Below are positions 1-7,495 of a stretch of 28,810 nucleotides of DNA, piece after piece (position 1 is the stretch's first letter; each line of letters starts with the position of its first letter). A program made the translations under genes and the position numbers. The notes beneath the pieces were generated by a model, which was not told where the DNA came from, did not search any database, and saw only the letters and a program-made list of their open reading frames with translations. Source of the stretch: Burkholderia sp. (GTDB taxonomy: Bacteria; Pseudomonadota; Gammaproteobacteria; Burkholderiales; Burkholderiaceae); the NCBI GenBank assembly GCA_030151225.1, contig JASLEG010000246.1, forward strand, positions 1 to 28,810. Reading direction: 5' to 3'.

Positions 1-96
1 ACCCTGCCGAAGGACCGCATCCTGCTGGTCAATCTGTCGGGCCGCGGCGACAAGGACATGCATACCGTCGCCGAGCGCGGCGGCATCGTGCTCTGA
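1..96 (+). CDS. trpB: Tryptophan synthase beta chain, C-terminal end (partial)
   Basis: Only the last 31 codons and the TGA stop (94-96) lie in the window; the gene enters from the left edge. The visible tail contains VNLSGRGDKDMHTV, a signature of the TrpB C-terminus, where the SGRGDKD stretch lies near the PLP site. TrpB condenses indole with serine to give tryptophan, in a complex with TrpA. The trpA gene follows at 1023, separated by a DNA methyltransferase gene. Identification is secure because of the motif and the nearby trpA; nothing can be said about the rest of the protein. Confidence 0.93.
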   Translation, partial: TLPKDRILLVNLSGRGDKDMHTVAERGGIVL

Positions 97-103
97 CGCC
101 CGG

Positions 104-964
104 ATGCGCGACCTGATCGAGACGCCGGCCGGCGGCGCGGCGAGCGAGGGCGAGGCGGCTTCGGCCGCGGCGTCCGCACGCGCGCTGCCGCCCGGCGTCG
201 AACTGCACCACCGCGATTTCCTCACCGATGCGGTGAACCTGCCCGACGCGTCGATCGACCTGATCGTCGCCGATCCGCCCTACGGGCTCGGCAAGGACTA
301 CGGCAACGACTCGGACAAGCTGCAGGGCGACGCGCATCTCGCGTGGACGCGCCAGTGGCTCGACCTGGCGATTCCGAAGCTCAAGCCGAGCGGTTCGCTC
401 TACGTGTTCTGCACCTGGCAATACGCGCCGGAAATCTTCAGCTACCTGAAGACGCGCCTCACGATGGTCAACGAGATCATCTGGGACCGGCGCGTGCCGA
501 GCATGGGCGGCACCACGCGCCGCTACACGTCGGTGCACGACAACATCGGTTTTTTCGCGGTGTCGAAGGGCTATTACTTCGATCTCGATCCGGTCCGCAT
601 CCCGTACGACGCCGAAACGAAGAAGGCGCGTTCGCGCAAGCTGTTCGAAGGCAGCAAGTGGCTCGAGATGGGCTACAACCCGAAGGACGTCTGGTCGGTT
701 TCGCGTCTGCACCGGCAGCACGCGGAACGCGTCGACCATCCGACCCAGAAACCGCTCGAGCTGGTGGAGCGGATGGTGCTGTCGAGCTGCCCGCCGGGCG
801 GCCTCGTGCTCGACCCGTTCATGGGCAGCGGCACGACGGCCGTGGCCTGCGCGCGGCACGGACGCCGCTTCGTCGGCTACGAGATCAACGAAAGTTATTG
901 CGCGATCGCGCGCGACCGCGTGAATGCGATCGCCGCGCCGGCCGCCGCGCCCGTCGCGGGCTGA
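104..964 (+). CDS. Beta-type DNA methyltransferase (N6-adenine or N4-cytosine), orphan, inside the trp operon
   Basis: The 286-residue protein has the two signatures of S-adenosylmethionine-dependent amino-methyltransferases: the catalytic motif IV DPPYG at residues 57-61 and the cofactor motif I DPFMGSG at 237-243. Motif IV comes first with a recognition domain between, which is the beta-class order also found in CcrM. HPTQKP just before motif I is typical of this class. The first 30 residues are Ala/Gly/Glu-rich and probably disordered. The gene begins 7 bases after the trpB stop and ends 58 bases before trpA, so it is probably co-transcribed with them. No restriction endonuclease is adjacent, so it looks like a solitary epigenetic enzyme. 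From memory, B. cenocepacia has a methyltransferase of this type at the corresponding place (BCAM0992, reported target CACAG); the target here cannot be read from the sequence. Methyltransferase class is certain, base and site are not. Confidence 0.9.
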   Translation: MRDLIETPAGGAASEGEAASAAASARALPPGVELHHRDFLTDAVNLPDASIDLIVADPPYGLGKDYGNDSDKLQGDAHLAWTRQWLDLAIPKLKPSGSLYVFCTWQYAPEIFSYLKTRLTMVNEIIWDRRVPSMGGTTRRYTSVHDNIGFFAVSKGYYFDLDPVRIPYDAETKKARSRKLFEGSKWLEMGYNPKDVWSVSRLHRQHAERVDHPTQKPLELVERMVLSSCPPGGLVLDPFMGSGTTAVACARHGRRFVGYEINESYCAIARDRVNAIAAPAAAPVAG

Positions 965-1022
965 TGCCCGCCAGCGCCGCCGCCGTTCGCAGATCGCCGA
1001 CCGAATCCAGGAAACCGACACC

Positions 1023-1841
1023 ATGTCCCGTATCCAAGCAACGTTTGCAGCACTCGCCGCCCAGGGCCGCAAGGGCCTGATCCCGTTCCTCACCGCGGGC
1101 GACCCCGACCCGGCGAAGACCGTCGACTTCATGCACGCGCTGGCCGAAGGCGGCGCCGACGTGATCGAGCTCGGCGTACCGTTCTCCGACCCGATGGCCG
1201 ACGGCCCCGTGATCCAGCGCTCCTCGGAGCGCGCGCTCGAGCGCGGCGTGACGCTCGCGCACGTGCTGGCCGACGTGAAGCGCTTTCGCGAACGCGACGA
1301 CAAGACGCCCGTGGTGCTGATGGGCTATGCCAATCCGATCGAATGCATGGGCGTGCAGGCGTTCGCCGATGCGGCCGCGGCCGCCGGCGTGGACGGCGTG
1401 CTGGTGGTGGATTACCCGCCCGAGGAAGCGCACGAATTCGCCGCCACGATGCGCGCCGCGGACATCGATCCGATCTTCCTGCTGGCCCCCACCTCCACCG
1501 AGGAACGCATGTCCGCGGTGGGCAAGATCGCGAGCGGCTACGTGTATTACGTGTCGCTGAAGGGGGTGACCGGCGCAGGAAATCTGGATGTTTCCAGCAT
1601 TGCGGGTAAAATCCCGGCCATCAAGTCGCGCGTGCCGGTTCCGGTGGGCGTCGGCTTCGGCATCAGCGACGCCGCCACGGCGCGCGCGGTGGCCGAAGTG
1701 TCGGACGCCGTCGTGATCGGCAGCCGCCTCGTGCAGCTGCTCGAGGACGCGGCGCCGGACGTCGCCGTGAGCACGCTGAAGGCATTCGTCGCCGAGGTAC
1801 GCGCCGCGCTCGACGGCGCGGCCGGGGCCGAGGCCGCCTGA
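1023..1841 (+). CDS. trpA: Tryptophan synthase alpha chain
   Basis: TrpA cleaves indole-3-glycerol phosphate to indole and glyceraldehyde 3-phosphate and passes indole through a tunnel to TrpB. The 272-residue product has the usual length and TIM-barrel motifs: LIPFLTAGDPDP at residues 19-30, then ELGVPFSDPMADGP. The catalytic pair Glu49 and Asp60 falls at the same numbers as in E. coli TrpA. The phosphate-binding GVGFGIS loop is present further on. The ATG at 1023 is chosen because AGGAAA (1009-1014) precedes it at 8 bases and because the frame upstream encodes only arginine-rich, non-family sequence. trpB lies upstream beyond the methyltransferase gene; accD follows after 79 bases. Confidence 0.97.
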   Translation: MSRIQATFAALAAQGRKGLIPFLTAGDPDPAKTVDFMHALAEGGADVIELGVPFSDPMADGPVIQRSSERALERGVTLAHVLADVKRFRERDDKTPVVLMGYANPIECMGVQAFADAAAAAGVDGVLVVDYPPEEAHEFAATMRAADIDPIFLLAPTSTEERMSAVGKIASGYVYYVSLKGVTGAGNLDVSSIAGKIPAIKSRVPVPVGVGFGISDAATARAVAEVSDAVVIGSRLVQLLEDAAPDVAVSTLKAFVAEVRAALDGAAGAEAA

Positions 1842-1876
1842 GGGCGAACACGCGCACCACCCAGACACACCGAATG

Positions 1877-1899
1877 CGGGCCGGATCGGAACCGGCCCG
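1877..1899 (+). other. GC-rich hairpin ahead of accD
   Basis: CGGGCCGG (1877-1884) and CCGGCCCG (1892-1899) form a perfect 8-bp stem with a 7-base loop between trpA and accD. There is no run of T after it, so it is not a standard intrinsic terminator. It ends 8 bases before the accD Shine-Dalgarno sequence AGGGGAA (1908-1914) and could affect transcript stability or accD translation. No function is shown by sequence. Confidence 0.5.
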
Positions 1900-1920
1900 T
1901 TCTGATAGGGGAAACGATTC

Positions 1921-2793
1921 ATGAGCTGGCTCGACAAGCTGTTGCCGCCGAAGATCAAGCAGACCGACCCGAAGAGCCGCAAGGGCATTCCGGAAGGCCT
2001 GTGGGTCAAGTGCCCGTCGTGCGAGGCCGTGCTGTACCGCTCCGACGTGGAGGCCAACCTGCACGTCTGCCCGAAGTGCGATCACCACATGCGCATCGGG
2101 GCACGCGAGCGCCTCGACGCGCTGCTCGATCCGGAAGGCCGCTACGAGATCGGCCAGGAAATCGTGCCGGTGGACACGCTCAAGTTCAAGGACAGCCGCA
2201 AGTATCCCGATCGTCTGAAGGAAGCGATGGAGGATACCGGCGAGACCGACGCGATGGTGGTGATGGGCGGCGCGATCCGCACGCTGCCGGTGGTGGCGGC
2301 CTGTTTCGAGTTCTCGTTCATGGGCGGCTCGATGGGCTCGGTGGTGGGCGAGCGCTTCGCGCGCGGCGCGCAGAACGCGCTCGAGCAGCACGTGCCGTTC
2401 ATCTGCGTGACGGCCTCGGGTGGCGCGCGGATGCAGGAAAGCCTGCTGTCGCTGATGCAGATGGCCAAGACCACGGCGATGCTGACCAAGCTGTCGGAAG
2501 CCAGGCTGCCGTTCATCTCGGTGCTGACCGATCCCACCATGGGCGGCGTGTCGGCGAGCTTCGCCTTCCTCGGCGACGTGGTGATCGCCGAGCCGAAGGC
2601 GCTGATCGGCTTCGCCGGCCCGCGCGTGATCGAGCAGACGGTGCGCGAGAAGCTGCCGGAAGGCTTCCAGCGCTCGGAATTCCTGCTGAAGGCCGGCGCG
2701 ATCGACATGATCGTCGACCGCCGCAACATGCGCGACGAAATCGCGCAGCTGCTCGCGCTGCTGCAGCGCCAGCCGGCCGACGCGCTCGCCTGA
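1921..2793 (+). CDS. accD: Acetyl-CoA carboxylase carboxyltransferase subunit beta
   Basis: AccD with AccA forms the carboxyltransferase that moves the carboxyl group from carboxybiotin to acetyl-CoA, giving malonyl-CoA for fatty acid synthesis in the cytoplasm. The 290-residue product carries the N-terminal four-cysteine zinc ribbon: Cys31, Cys34, Cys50 and Cys53 in CPSC...CPKC. It continues as a crotonase-fold carboxyltransferase domain with SGGARMQES and TMGGVSASFA, which form the oxyanion and CoA-binding region. Length and motifs match the family throughout. The ATG is preceded by a clear AGGGGAA. Its position between trpA and folC is shared with many betaproteobacteria, and the accD-folC pair is also found in E. 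coli. Confidence 0.97.
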   Translation: MSWLDKLLPPKIKQTDPKSRKGIPEGLWVKCPSCEAVLYRSDVEANLHVCPKCDHHMRIGARERLDALLDPEGRYEIGQEIVPVDTLKFKDSRKYPDRLKEAMEDTGETDAMVVMGGAIRTLPVVAACFEFSFMGGSMGSVVGERFARGAQNALEQHVPFICVTASGGARMQESLLSLMQMAKTTAMLTKLSEARLPFISVLTDPTMGGVSASFAFLGDVVIAEPKALIGFAGPRVIEQTVREKLPEGFQRSEFLLKAGAIDMIVDRRNMRDEIAQLLALLQRQPADALA

Positions 2794-2830
2794 CGCGACG
2801 CGCGCCGCGTGGCCTTCGCCGACGCGTCGT

Positions 2831-2856
2831 CCGGCCCGGCCGGGCGGCGCGTTTTT
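2831..2856 (+). terminator. Possible weak intrinsic terminator between accD and folC
   Basis: CCGGCCC (2831-2837) can pair with GGGCGG (2842-2847) around a GGCC loop, with one bulged base. After four more bases comes TTTTT (2852-2856). The stem is short and the T-run is offset, so termination may be partial. It would let accD levels exceed those of the downstream genes. Confidence 0.4.
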
Positions 2857-2956
2857 CGTTTCACGGCAGGCGCCGGCCGCGTCCCGCCTCGAACGGTGCG
2901 GTTCGCCGCCCGTTTTCCCCTGATTCCCGCTTGATCCCGGATTGGCAGTCGCACTG

Positions 2957-4267
2957 ATGAGCACATTTCCCACTCTCGACGCGTGGCTTTCGCACCTCGA
3001 AACCGCGCACCCGGTCGGCATCGACATGGGCCTCGCCCGCATCACGAAGGTGAAGGAGGCGCTCGGGCTGTCGTTCTCGTGTCCGGTGATCACGGTCGGC
3101 GGCACCAACGGCAAGGGCTCGACCTGCGCGTTTCTCGAAACGATCCTGCTCAAGGCCGGCTACCGCGTGGGCTGCCACACTTCGCCGCACCTGATCGCGT
3201 TCAACGAACGCGCGCGGATCGGCGGCGAAAACGTGTCGGACGCCGTGCTGCTGCCGCATTTCGAGGCCGTGGAGGCCGCGCGGCTGAGCCTGGCCGAGCC
3301 GGTCACGCTGACCTATTTCGAATTCACGACGCTCGTGATCCTGCGCCTGTTCGCCGCCAGCGGGCTCGACGCCGTGATCCTCGAGGTGGGCCTCGGCGGC
3401 CGCCTCGACGCGATGAACATCCTGGATGCCGACTGCGCGGTCGTCACGAGCATCGACATCGACCACACCGAATACCTCGGCGACACGCGCGAGAAGATCG
3501 GTTTCGAGAAGGCCGGCATCTTCCGCGCCGATACGCCGGCTATCTGCGGCGATCCGTCGCCCCCCCAGACGCTGATCGATCACGCTGCCGCGATCGGCGC
3601 CGATCTGTGGCTGGTGGGCCGCGACTTCCGCTACGAGGCGCAGGCCGGCAACGAGCGCCAGCAATGGAGCTACCTGGGCCGCGACAAGCGCTATCCGGCG
3701 CTCGCCTATCCGGCGCTGCGCGGCGCGAACCAGCTGATCAACGCCTCGGCCGCGCTGGCCGCGCTGGAGGCGCTGCGCTCGCGGCTGCCGGTGTCGGCGC
3801 AAGACATCCGGCTGGGTCTCGCCAACGTGGAGCTGGCCGGGCGCTTCCAGGTGCTGCCGGGCAAGCCCGCGATCGTGCTCGATGTTGCGCACAACCCGCA
3901 CGCATCGGCCGTGTTGGCACAAAATCTCGGCAACATGGGTTTCTTTCCGTACACTTACGCGGTGTTCGGCGCGATGCGCGACAAGGACGTCGCCGGCGTG
4001 CTGAAGCACCTGAAGGGCGAGATCGATCACTGGTGCGTGACCGATCTGCCGCTGCCGCGCGCGGCCTCGGCCGGCGAGCTCGAGACGGCGCTGCGCGAGG
4101 CCGGCGTCGAGGAAGGCCCCGACAGCAGCGTGACGCATTACGGGTCGCCTGCGGACGCGTTTCGAGATGCCCTGAAACGGGCATCGGAGAATGATAGAAT
4201 CGTGGTCTTTGGCAGTTTTTATACGGTGGCCGGCGTGATGGCCTATCGTAAATCGCAGCAACACTGA
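2957..4267 (+). CDS. folC: Bifunctional dihydrofolate synthase / folylpolyglutamate synthase
   Basis: FolC joins dihydropteroate to glutamate to make dihydrofolate and later adds further glutamates to tetrahydrofolates. It is a cytoplasmic ATP-dependent Mur-ligase-like enzyme. The 436-residue product shows the family's P-loop GGTNGKGS at residues 48-55, the LGGRLDAMN segment, SIDIDHTEYLG around the metal site, and a C-terminal domain with LDVAHNPHA. ATG 2957 gives the usual N-terminus (MSTFPTLDAWL); an in-frame TTG at 2942 would add only five residues, and neither start has a strong Shine-Dalgarno sequence. The gene is followed after 23 bases by dedD, as in E. coli. Confidence 0.95.
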   Translation: MSTFPTLDAWLSHLETAHPVGIDMGLARITKVKEALGLSFSCPVITVGGTNGKGSTCAFLETILLKAGYRVGCHTSPHLIAFNERARIGGENVSDAVLLPHFEAVEAARLSLAEPVTLTYFEFTTLVILRLFAASGLDAVILEVGLGGRLDAMNILDADCAVVTSIDIDHTEYLGDTREKIGFEKAGIFRADTPAICGDPSPPQTLIDHAAAIGADLWLVGRDFRYEAQAGNERQQWSYLGRDKRYPALAYPALRGANQLINASAALAALEALRSRLPVSAQDIRLGLANVELAGRFQVLPGKPAIVLDVAHNPHASAVLAQNLGNMGFFPYTYAVFGAMRDKDVAGVLKHLKGEIDHWCVTDLPLPRAASAGELETALREAGVEEGPDSSVTHYGSPADAFRDALKRASENDRIVVFGSFYTVAGVMAYRKSQQH

Positions 4268-4290
4268 CGGGCAGTTCGGATCAGCCATAC

Positions 4291-5136
4291 ATGGGAATCT
4301 TCTCGTTCGGCAAGAAGAAAGACGACGACGCGCCGCCCCGGCGCGGGTCGAGGTCCGGCGGTACCCGGGCCGCTCGCGGAGAACGTGTCGAGCGGCGCAC
4401 GCGTCGTGCCGAGCGTCCTGAATCGGACGCACTGCTGCTCGACCCCACGCTCCCCGAGAAACAACGCGCGCGCCGCCGTCTGGTGGGGGCGATCGCGCTC
4501 GTCGTGGCGGCCGTGATCGTGCTGCCGATGGTGCTCGACTCGCACCCGAAGCCGGTCACCGACGACATCGCCATCGACATCCCGAACAAGCCGGCTCCGG
4601 CCACCCGCGCGCGCAACGACGATCCCGTCGACACGCAGGGCGGTGTCGCACCCGACTCGGCACCCGACTCCATGGCCGACTCGGCGGCTGCCTCCGGCGC
4701 CGGCGCGGACGATCCGATCGCCCGCTTCGCCGATGCGTCGAGCACGCCGGCCGCCAAGCCGGCCACGCCCGCACCGGTCAAGCCCGCGCAGCAGCAGGCC
4801 GCCGCGAAGCCGGCTGCCCGGCCCGCCGCGCCGAAGCCACCGGTGGCCCAGATCAGGCCCGACGACAGCGCCGATCAGGCCGCGGCCGCCACCGGCGCCT
4901 CGCCGTCGCAGCCCGGCGGCGCGCGTTTCGCGGTGCAGCTCGGCGCGTTCGCGAACGACGCCAGCGCGCGCGAGTGGGCGACCAAGTTGAAAGCGGCGGG
5001 TGTGCCCGCATATGTCGAACGTCGCAAGCAGGCCGACGGCAGCACGCTTACACTGCTGCGTGCCGGCCCGTTCGCCGATCGCGCCGCAGCCTCGGCCGCG
5101 ATCGCGAAGGTGCGCGACGCGGGGCTGACCCAGTAA
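4291..5136 (+). CDS. dedD: SPOR-domain membrane protein, DedD-like
   Basis: The 281-residue protein has a basic, charged N-terminal cytoplasmic part (1-63) and a single membrane segment at about 64-82 (GAIALVVAAVIVLPMVL). A long Ala/Pro/Lys-rich periplasmic linker follows, then a C-terminal SPOR domain at about 212-281 beginning RFAVQLGAF. SPOR domains bind denuded septal peptidoglycan, and DedD of E. coli is a division protein with this same layout. The position between folC and cvpA is also that of E. coli dedD. The low-complexity linker is normal for the group. The family is certain; the division role is inferred from E. coli. Confidence 0.9.
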   Translation: MGIFSFGKKKDDDAPPRRGSRSGGTRAARGERVERRTRRAERPESDALLLDPTLPEKQRARRRLVGAIALVVAAVIVLPMVLDSHPKPVTDDIAIDIPNKPAPATRARNDDPVDTQGGVAPDSAPDSMADSAAASGAGADDPIARFADASSTPAAKPATPAPVKPAQQQAAAKPAARPAAPKPPVAQIRPDDSADQAAAATGASPSQPGGARFAVQLGAFANDASAREWATKLKAAGVPAYVERRKQADGSTLTLLRAGPFADRAAASAAIAKVRDAGLTQ

Positions 5137-5143
5137 GGCCGTG

Positions 5144-5638
5144 ATGCTGACCCTGTTCGACTACGCCGTGCTGGCGGTGATCATCCTGTCCGCGCTGCGC
5201 GGCATGTGGCGCGGTTTCGTGGCCGAGATATTCGGCCTGATCGGCTGGATCGCGGCGTTCATCATCGCGTGCCGATTCGTGGGCGTGGTGCTGCCCTACG
5301 TGCCGTCCAACTGGCCGGGCGGCGCGCTCACGCAGTGGGTGATCGCGTTCGGCAGCCTGGTGATCGGCGTGGTGGTGGTGGCCGGGGTGGCCAATGCACT
5401 GCTGTCGCGGATCGCGCAGGCCACCGGCCTCGGCGGCGTGGATCGCTCGCTCGGGCTGCTGTTCGGGCTGATGCGCGGCGTGCTGCTGGTGTTGCTGCTC
5501 GTCGCGGTGGCCGGGCTGACCGAGCTGCCGAAACAGGATTTCTGGCGCAAGGGGCTGTTGCGGCCCCTGGCCGAGCAAGGCGTGCAGCAGTTGAAGCCGT
5601 TCTTGCCCGACGGGCTGGCTGCGTATATCCATATCTGA
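5144..5638 (+). CDS. cvpA: CvpA family inner-membrane protein
   Basis: The 164-residue protein consists mostly of four hydrophobic segments, at about 3-20, 23-42, 61-83 and 100-122, starting MLTLFDYAVLAVIILS. This fits CvpA, a small inner-membrane protein named for colicin V production in E. coli, where it precedes purF as it does here. Recent work in enterobacteria links it to envelope and bile stress; its molecular activity is unclear. ATG 5144 is chosen over GTG 5141 because AAGG (5135-5138), which overlaps the dedD stop, is better spaced. The family assignment rests on topology, length and position. Confidence 0.92.
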   Translation: MLTLFDYAVLAVIILSALRGMWRGFVAEIFGLIGWIAAFIIACRFVGVVLPYVPSNWPGGALTQWVIAFGSLVIGVVVVAGVANALLSRIAQATGLGGVDRSLGLLFGLMRGVLLVLLLVAVAGLTELPKQDFWRKGLLRPLAEQGVQQLKPFLPDGLAAYIHI

Positions 5639-5683
5639 TACGCAGCAGCCGAAACCGTTTTTGTATCCTTGAAGGACCATGCC

Positions 5684-7216
5684 ATGTGCGGCATCGTAGG
5701 CGTTATCTCTCACTCCCCGGTCAACCAGCTCATCTATGACAGCCTGCTGCTGCTGCAGCATCGCGGTCAGGACGCGGCGGGCATCGTGACTGCGGACGGC
5801 AGCAACTTCCACATGTACAAGGCCAACGGCATGGTGCGCGACGTGTTCCGCACGCGCAACATGCGCAGCCTGCCGGGCACGAGCGGCATCGGCCAGGTGC
5901 GCTACCCGACGGCCGGCTCGGCGTCGAGCGAGGCCGAGGCCCAGCCGTTCTACGTGAACGCGCCGTTCGGCATCGTGCTCGCGCACAACGGCAACCTCAC
6001 CAACATGGAACAGCTCAAGGACGAGATGTTCCGGATCGATCGCCGCCACATCAACACCAATTCCGACAGCGAAGTGCTGCTGAACGTGTTCGCGCACGAG
6101 CTGCAGCTGGCCACCACCGGCCTCGAGCTCGATCCGGCCGCGGTGTTCAAGGCGGTGTCGGGCGTGCACCGTCGCGCGCAGGGTTCGTACGCGATCGTCT
6201 CGCAGATCGCCGGCTACGGCATGGTGGCGTTCCGCGACCCGTTCGGCATCCGCCCGCTGTGCATCGGCAGGCACGAGACCGAGCACGGCACCGAGTGGAT
6301 CGTGGCGTCGGAATCGGTGGCCGTGGAAGGCATCGGCTTCGAATTCATCCGCGACGTGGCGCCGGGCGAGGCGATCTTCATCGGCAAGGACGGCGAATTC
6401 CACAGCCAGCAGTGCGCGGAAAACCCGAGCCTGAACCCGTGCATGTTCGAGTGGGTGTATCTCGCGCGTCCGGATTCGTGCCTCGACGGCGTGCCCGTCT
6501 ACAACGTGCGCCTGCGCATGGGCGACTACCTTGCCGAGAAGATCAAGCGCGTGCTCAAGGGCGTGCCGATCGACGTGGTGATGCCGATCCCCGATTCGTC
6601 GCGGCCGGCCGCGATGCAGGTGGCCAACAAGCTCGGCGTGGAATATCGCGAGGGCTTCTTCAAGAACCGCTACGTGGGCCGCACCTTCATCATGCCGGGC
6701 CAGGCGGTGCGCAAGAAGTCGGTGCGCCAGAAGCTCAATGCGATGAGCATCGAGTTCAAGGACAAGCACGTGCTGATCGTCGACGATTCGATCGTGCGCG
6801 GCACCACCTCGCACGAGATCGTGCAGATGGCGCGCGATGCGGGCGCGAAGTCGGTGATCTTCGCGTCGGCCGCACCGCCGGTGAAGTTCCCGAACGTGTA
6901 CGGCATCGACATGCCCACCCGCAACGAGCTCGTGGCGCACGGCCGCACGGACGAGGAAGTCGCCAAGATGATCGGCGCCGACTACCTGATCTATCAGGAC
7001 GTGGACGATCTGCGCCGCGCCGTGCAGGACATCAACCCCGAGATCCCGAACTTCGAGGCCTCGTGCTTCGACGGGAACTACATCACGGGCGCCGTCACGC
7101 CGGAATATCTCGACGCACTCGAACGCGCGCGTCTCGCCCCCGCCTCGCAGCTCGATCGCGACCAGAACGGCGAAACCTCGCGCTCGCAGATGAACCTGCA
7201 GCTGTCGGTCGAATGA
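5684..7216 (+). CDS. purF: Amidophosphoribosyltransferase
   Basis: PurF catalyses the first committed step of purine synthesis, making 5-phosphoribosylamine from PRPP and glutamine. The 510-residue product starts MCGIVGVISHS. The cysteine after the initiator Met is the glutaminase nucleophile, which fixes the start at ATG 5684, with GAAGGA at 5671-5676 as ribosome-binding site. The longer frame from TTG 5669 would mask the nucleophile. The PRPP-binding loop VLIVDDSIVRGTT lies at 363-375. There is no propeptide before Cys, so this is the E. coli type rather than the iron-sulfur Bacillus type. It follows cvpA by 45 bases. Confidence 0.97.
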   Translation: MCGIVGVISHSPVNQLIYDSLLLLQHRGQDAAGIVTADGSNFHMYKANGMVRDVFRTRNMRSLPGTSGIGQVRYPTAGSASSEAEAQPFYVNAPFGIVLAHNGNLTNMEQLKDEMFRIDRRHINTNSDSEVLLNVFAHELQLATTGLELDPAAVFKAVSGVHRRAQGSYAIVSQIAGYGMVAFRDPFGIRPLCIGRHETEHGTEWIVASESVAVEGIGFEFIRDVAPGEAIFIGKDGEFHSQQCAENPSLNPCMFEWVYLARPDSCLDGVPVYNVRLRMGDYLAEKIKRVLKGVPIDVVMPIPDSSRPAAMQVANKLGVEYREGFFKNRYVGRTFIMPGQAVRKKSVRQKLNAMSIEFKDKHVLIVDDSIVRGTTSHEIVQMARDAGAKSVIFASAAPPVKFPNVYGIDMPTRNELVAHGRTDEEVAKMIGADYLIYQDVDDLRRAVQDINPEIPNFEASCFDGNYITGAVTPEYLDALERARLAPASQLDRDQNGETSRSQMNLQLSVE

Positions 7217-7248
7217 GGCCCGGCGCGCATCGTTTCGCGCTAGCGTGT

Positions 7249-7254
7249 TACGAT
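7249..7254 (+). promoter_or_regulatory. Candidate -10 box for the metZ leader transcript
   Basis: TACGAT at 7249-7254, preceded by GTT, resembles a sigma-70 -10 box, and a start about 7 bases on (near 7261) would begin right at the riboswitch-like element. The -35 region is poor, so this rests mainly on spacing. Confidence 0.45.
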
Positions 7255-7257
7255 GCG

Positions 7258-7320
7258 TGCTGCGTCGATTTGATCTCAGCTTGCGGACGCGGGGGTGAGC
7301 CCCGAAACAGCTAAAGCGAA
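7258..7320 (+). promoter_or_regulatory. SAM-II (SAM-alpha) riboswitch candidate in the metZ leader
   Basis: The segment has the ordered conserved blocks of the SAM-II aptamer. The P1 stem is GCGTC (7262-7266) with GACGC (7286-7290). GATTTG (7267-7272) follows the 5' P1 strand, GCTTGC (7279-7284) precedes the 3' strand, and AAACA then GCTAAA (7310-7315) close the element, followed by purine-rich GCGAAGG. Between P1 and the 3' blocks is an extra hairpin, GGGG TGAG CCCC. The usual pseudoknot P2 is only partly clear: AGCT in loop 1 (7278-7281) can pair with AGCT at 7309-7312. SAM-II RNAs bind S-adenosylmethionine and repress methionine or SAM synthesis genes; metZ, the next gene, fits. They are best known from alphaproteobacteria. 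Confidence 0.7.
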
Positions 7321-7385
7321 GGCCGTGCATCGCATGTCGATCGCATCCGCGGCCCGAGTCTGAAGCTGCCGTACCGCATACCTGA

Positions 7386-7418
7386 AGCCCGCCGATGCCA
7401 TCACATCGCGGGCTTTTT
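7386..7418 (+). terminator. Intrinsic terminator inside the metZ leader (probable riboswitch expression platform)
   Basis: AGCCCG (7386-7391) pairs with CGGGCT (7409-7414) and CGATG (7393-7397) with CATCG (7404-7408), giving an 11-bp stem with one bulged C and a CCATCA loop. TTTTT (7414-7418) follows. It lies after the riboswitch-like element and 78 bases before the metZ start, so it can only matter for metZ by attenuation, or else it stops read-through from purF. Which alternative structure would open it is not obvious. Confidence 0.8.
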
Positions 7419-7495
7419 CGTTGGCGCGAACTTGATTGCCTTGTCGCCAAGCGCGGCGCGCCCCGGCGCGACGCGCACGAACCGGATACCGAACC

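Noticed and set aside
924..1022. N-terminal extension of trpA from an upstream start at 924
   Set aside because: It overlaps the end of the methyltransferase gene and encodes arginine-rich sequence. ATG 1023 has a proper ribosome-binding site and gives the family's residue numbering.
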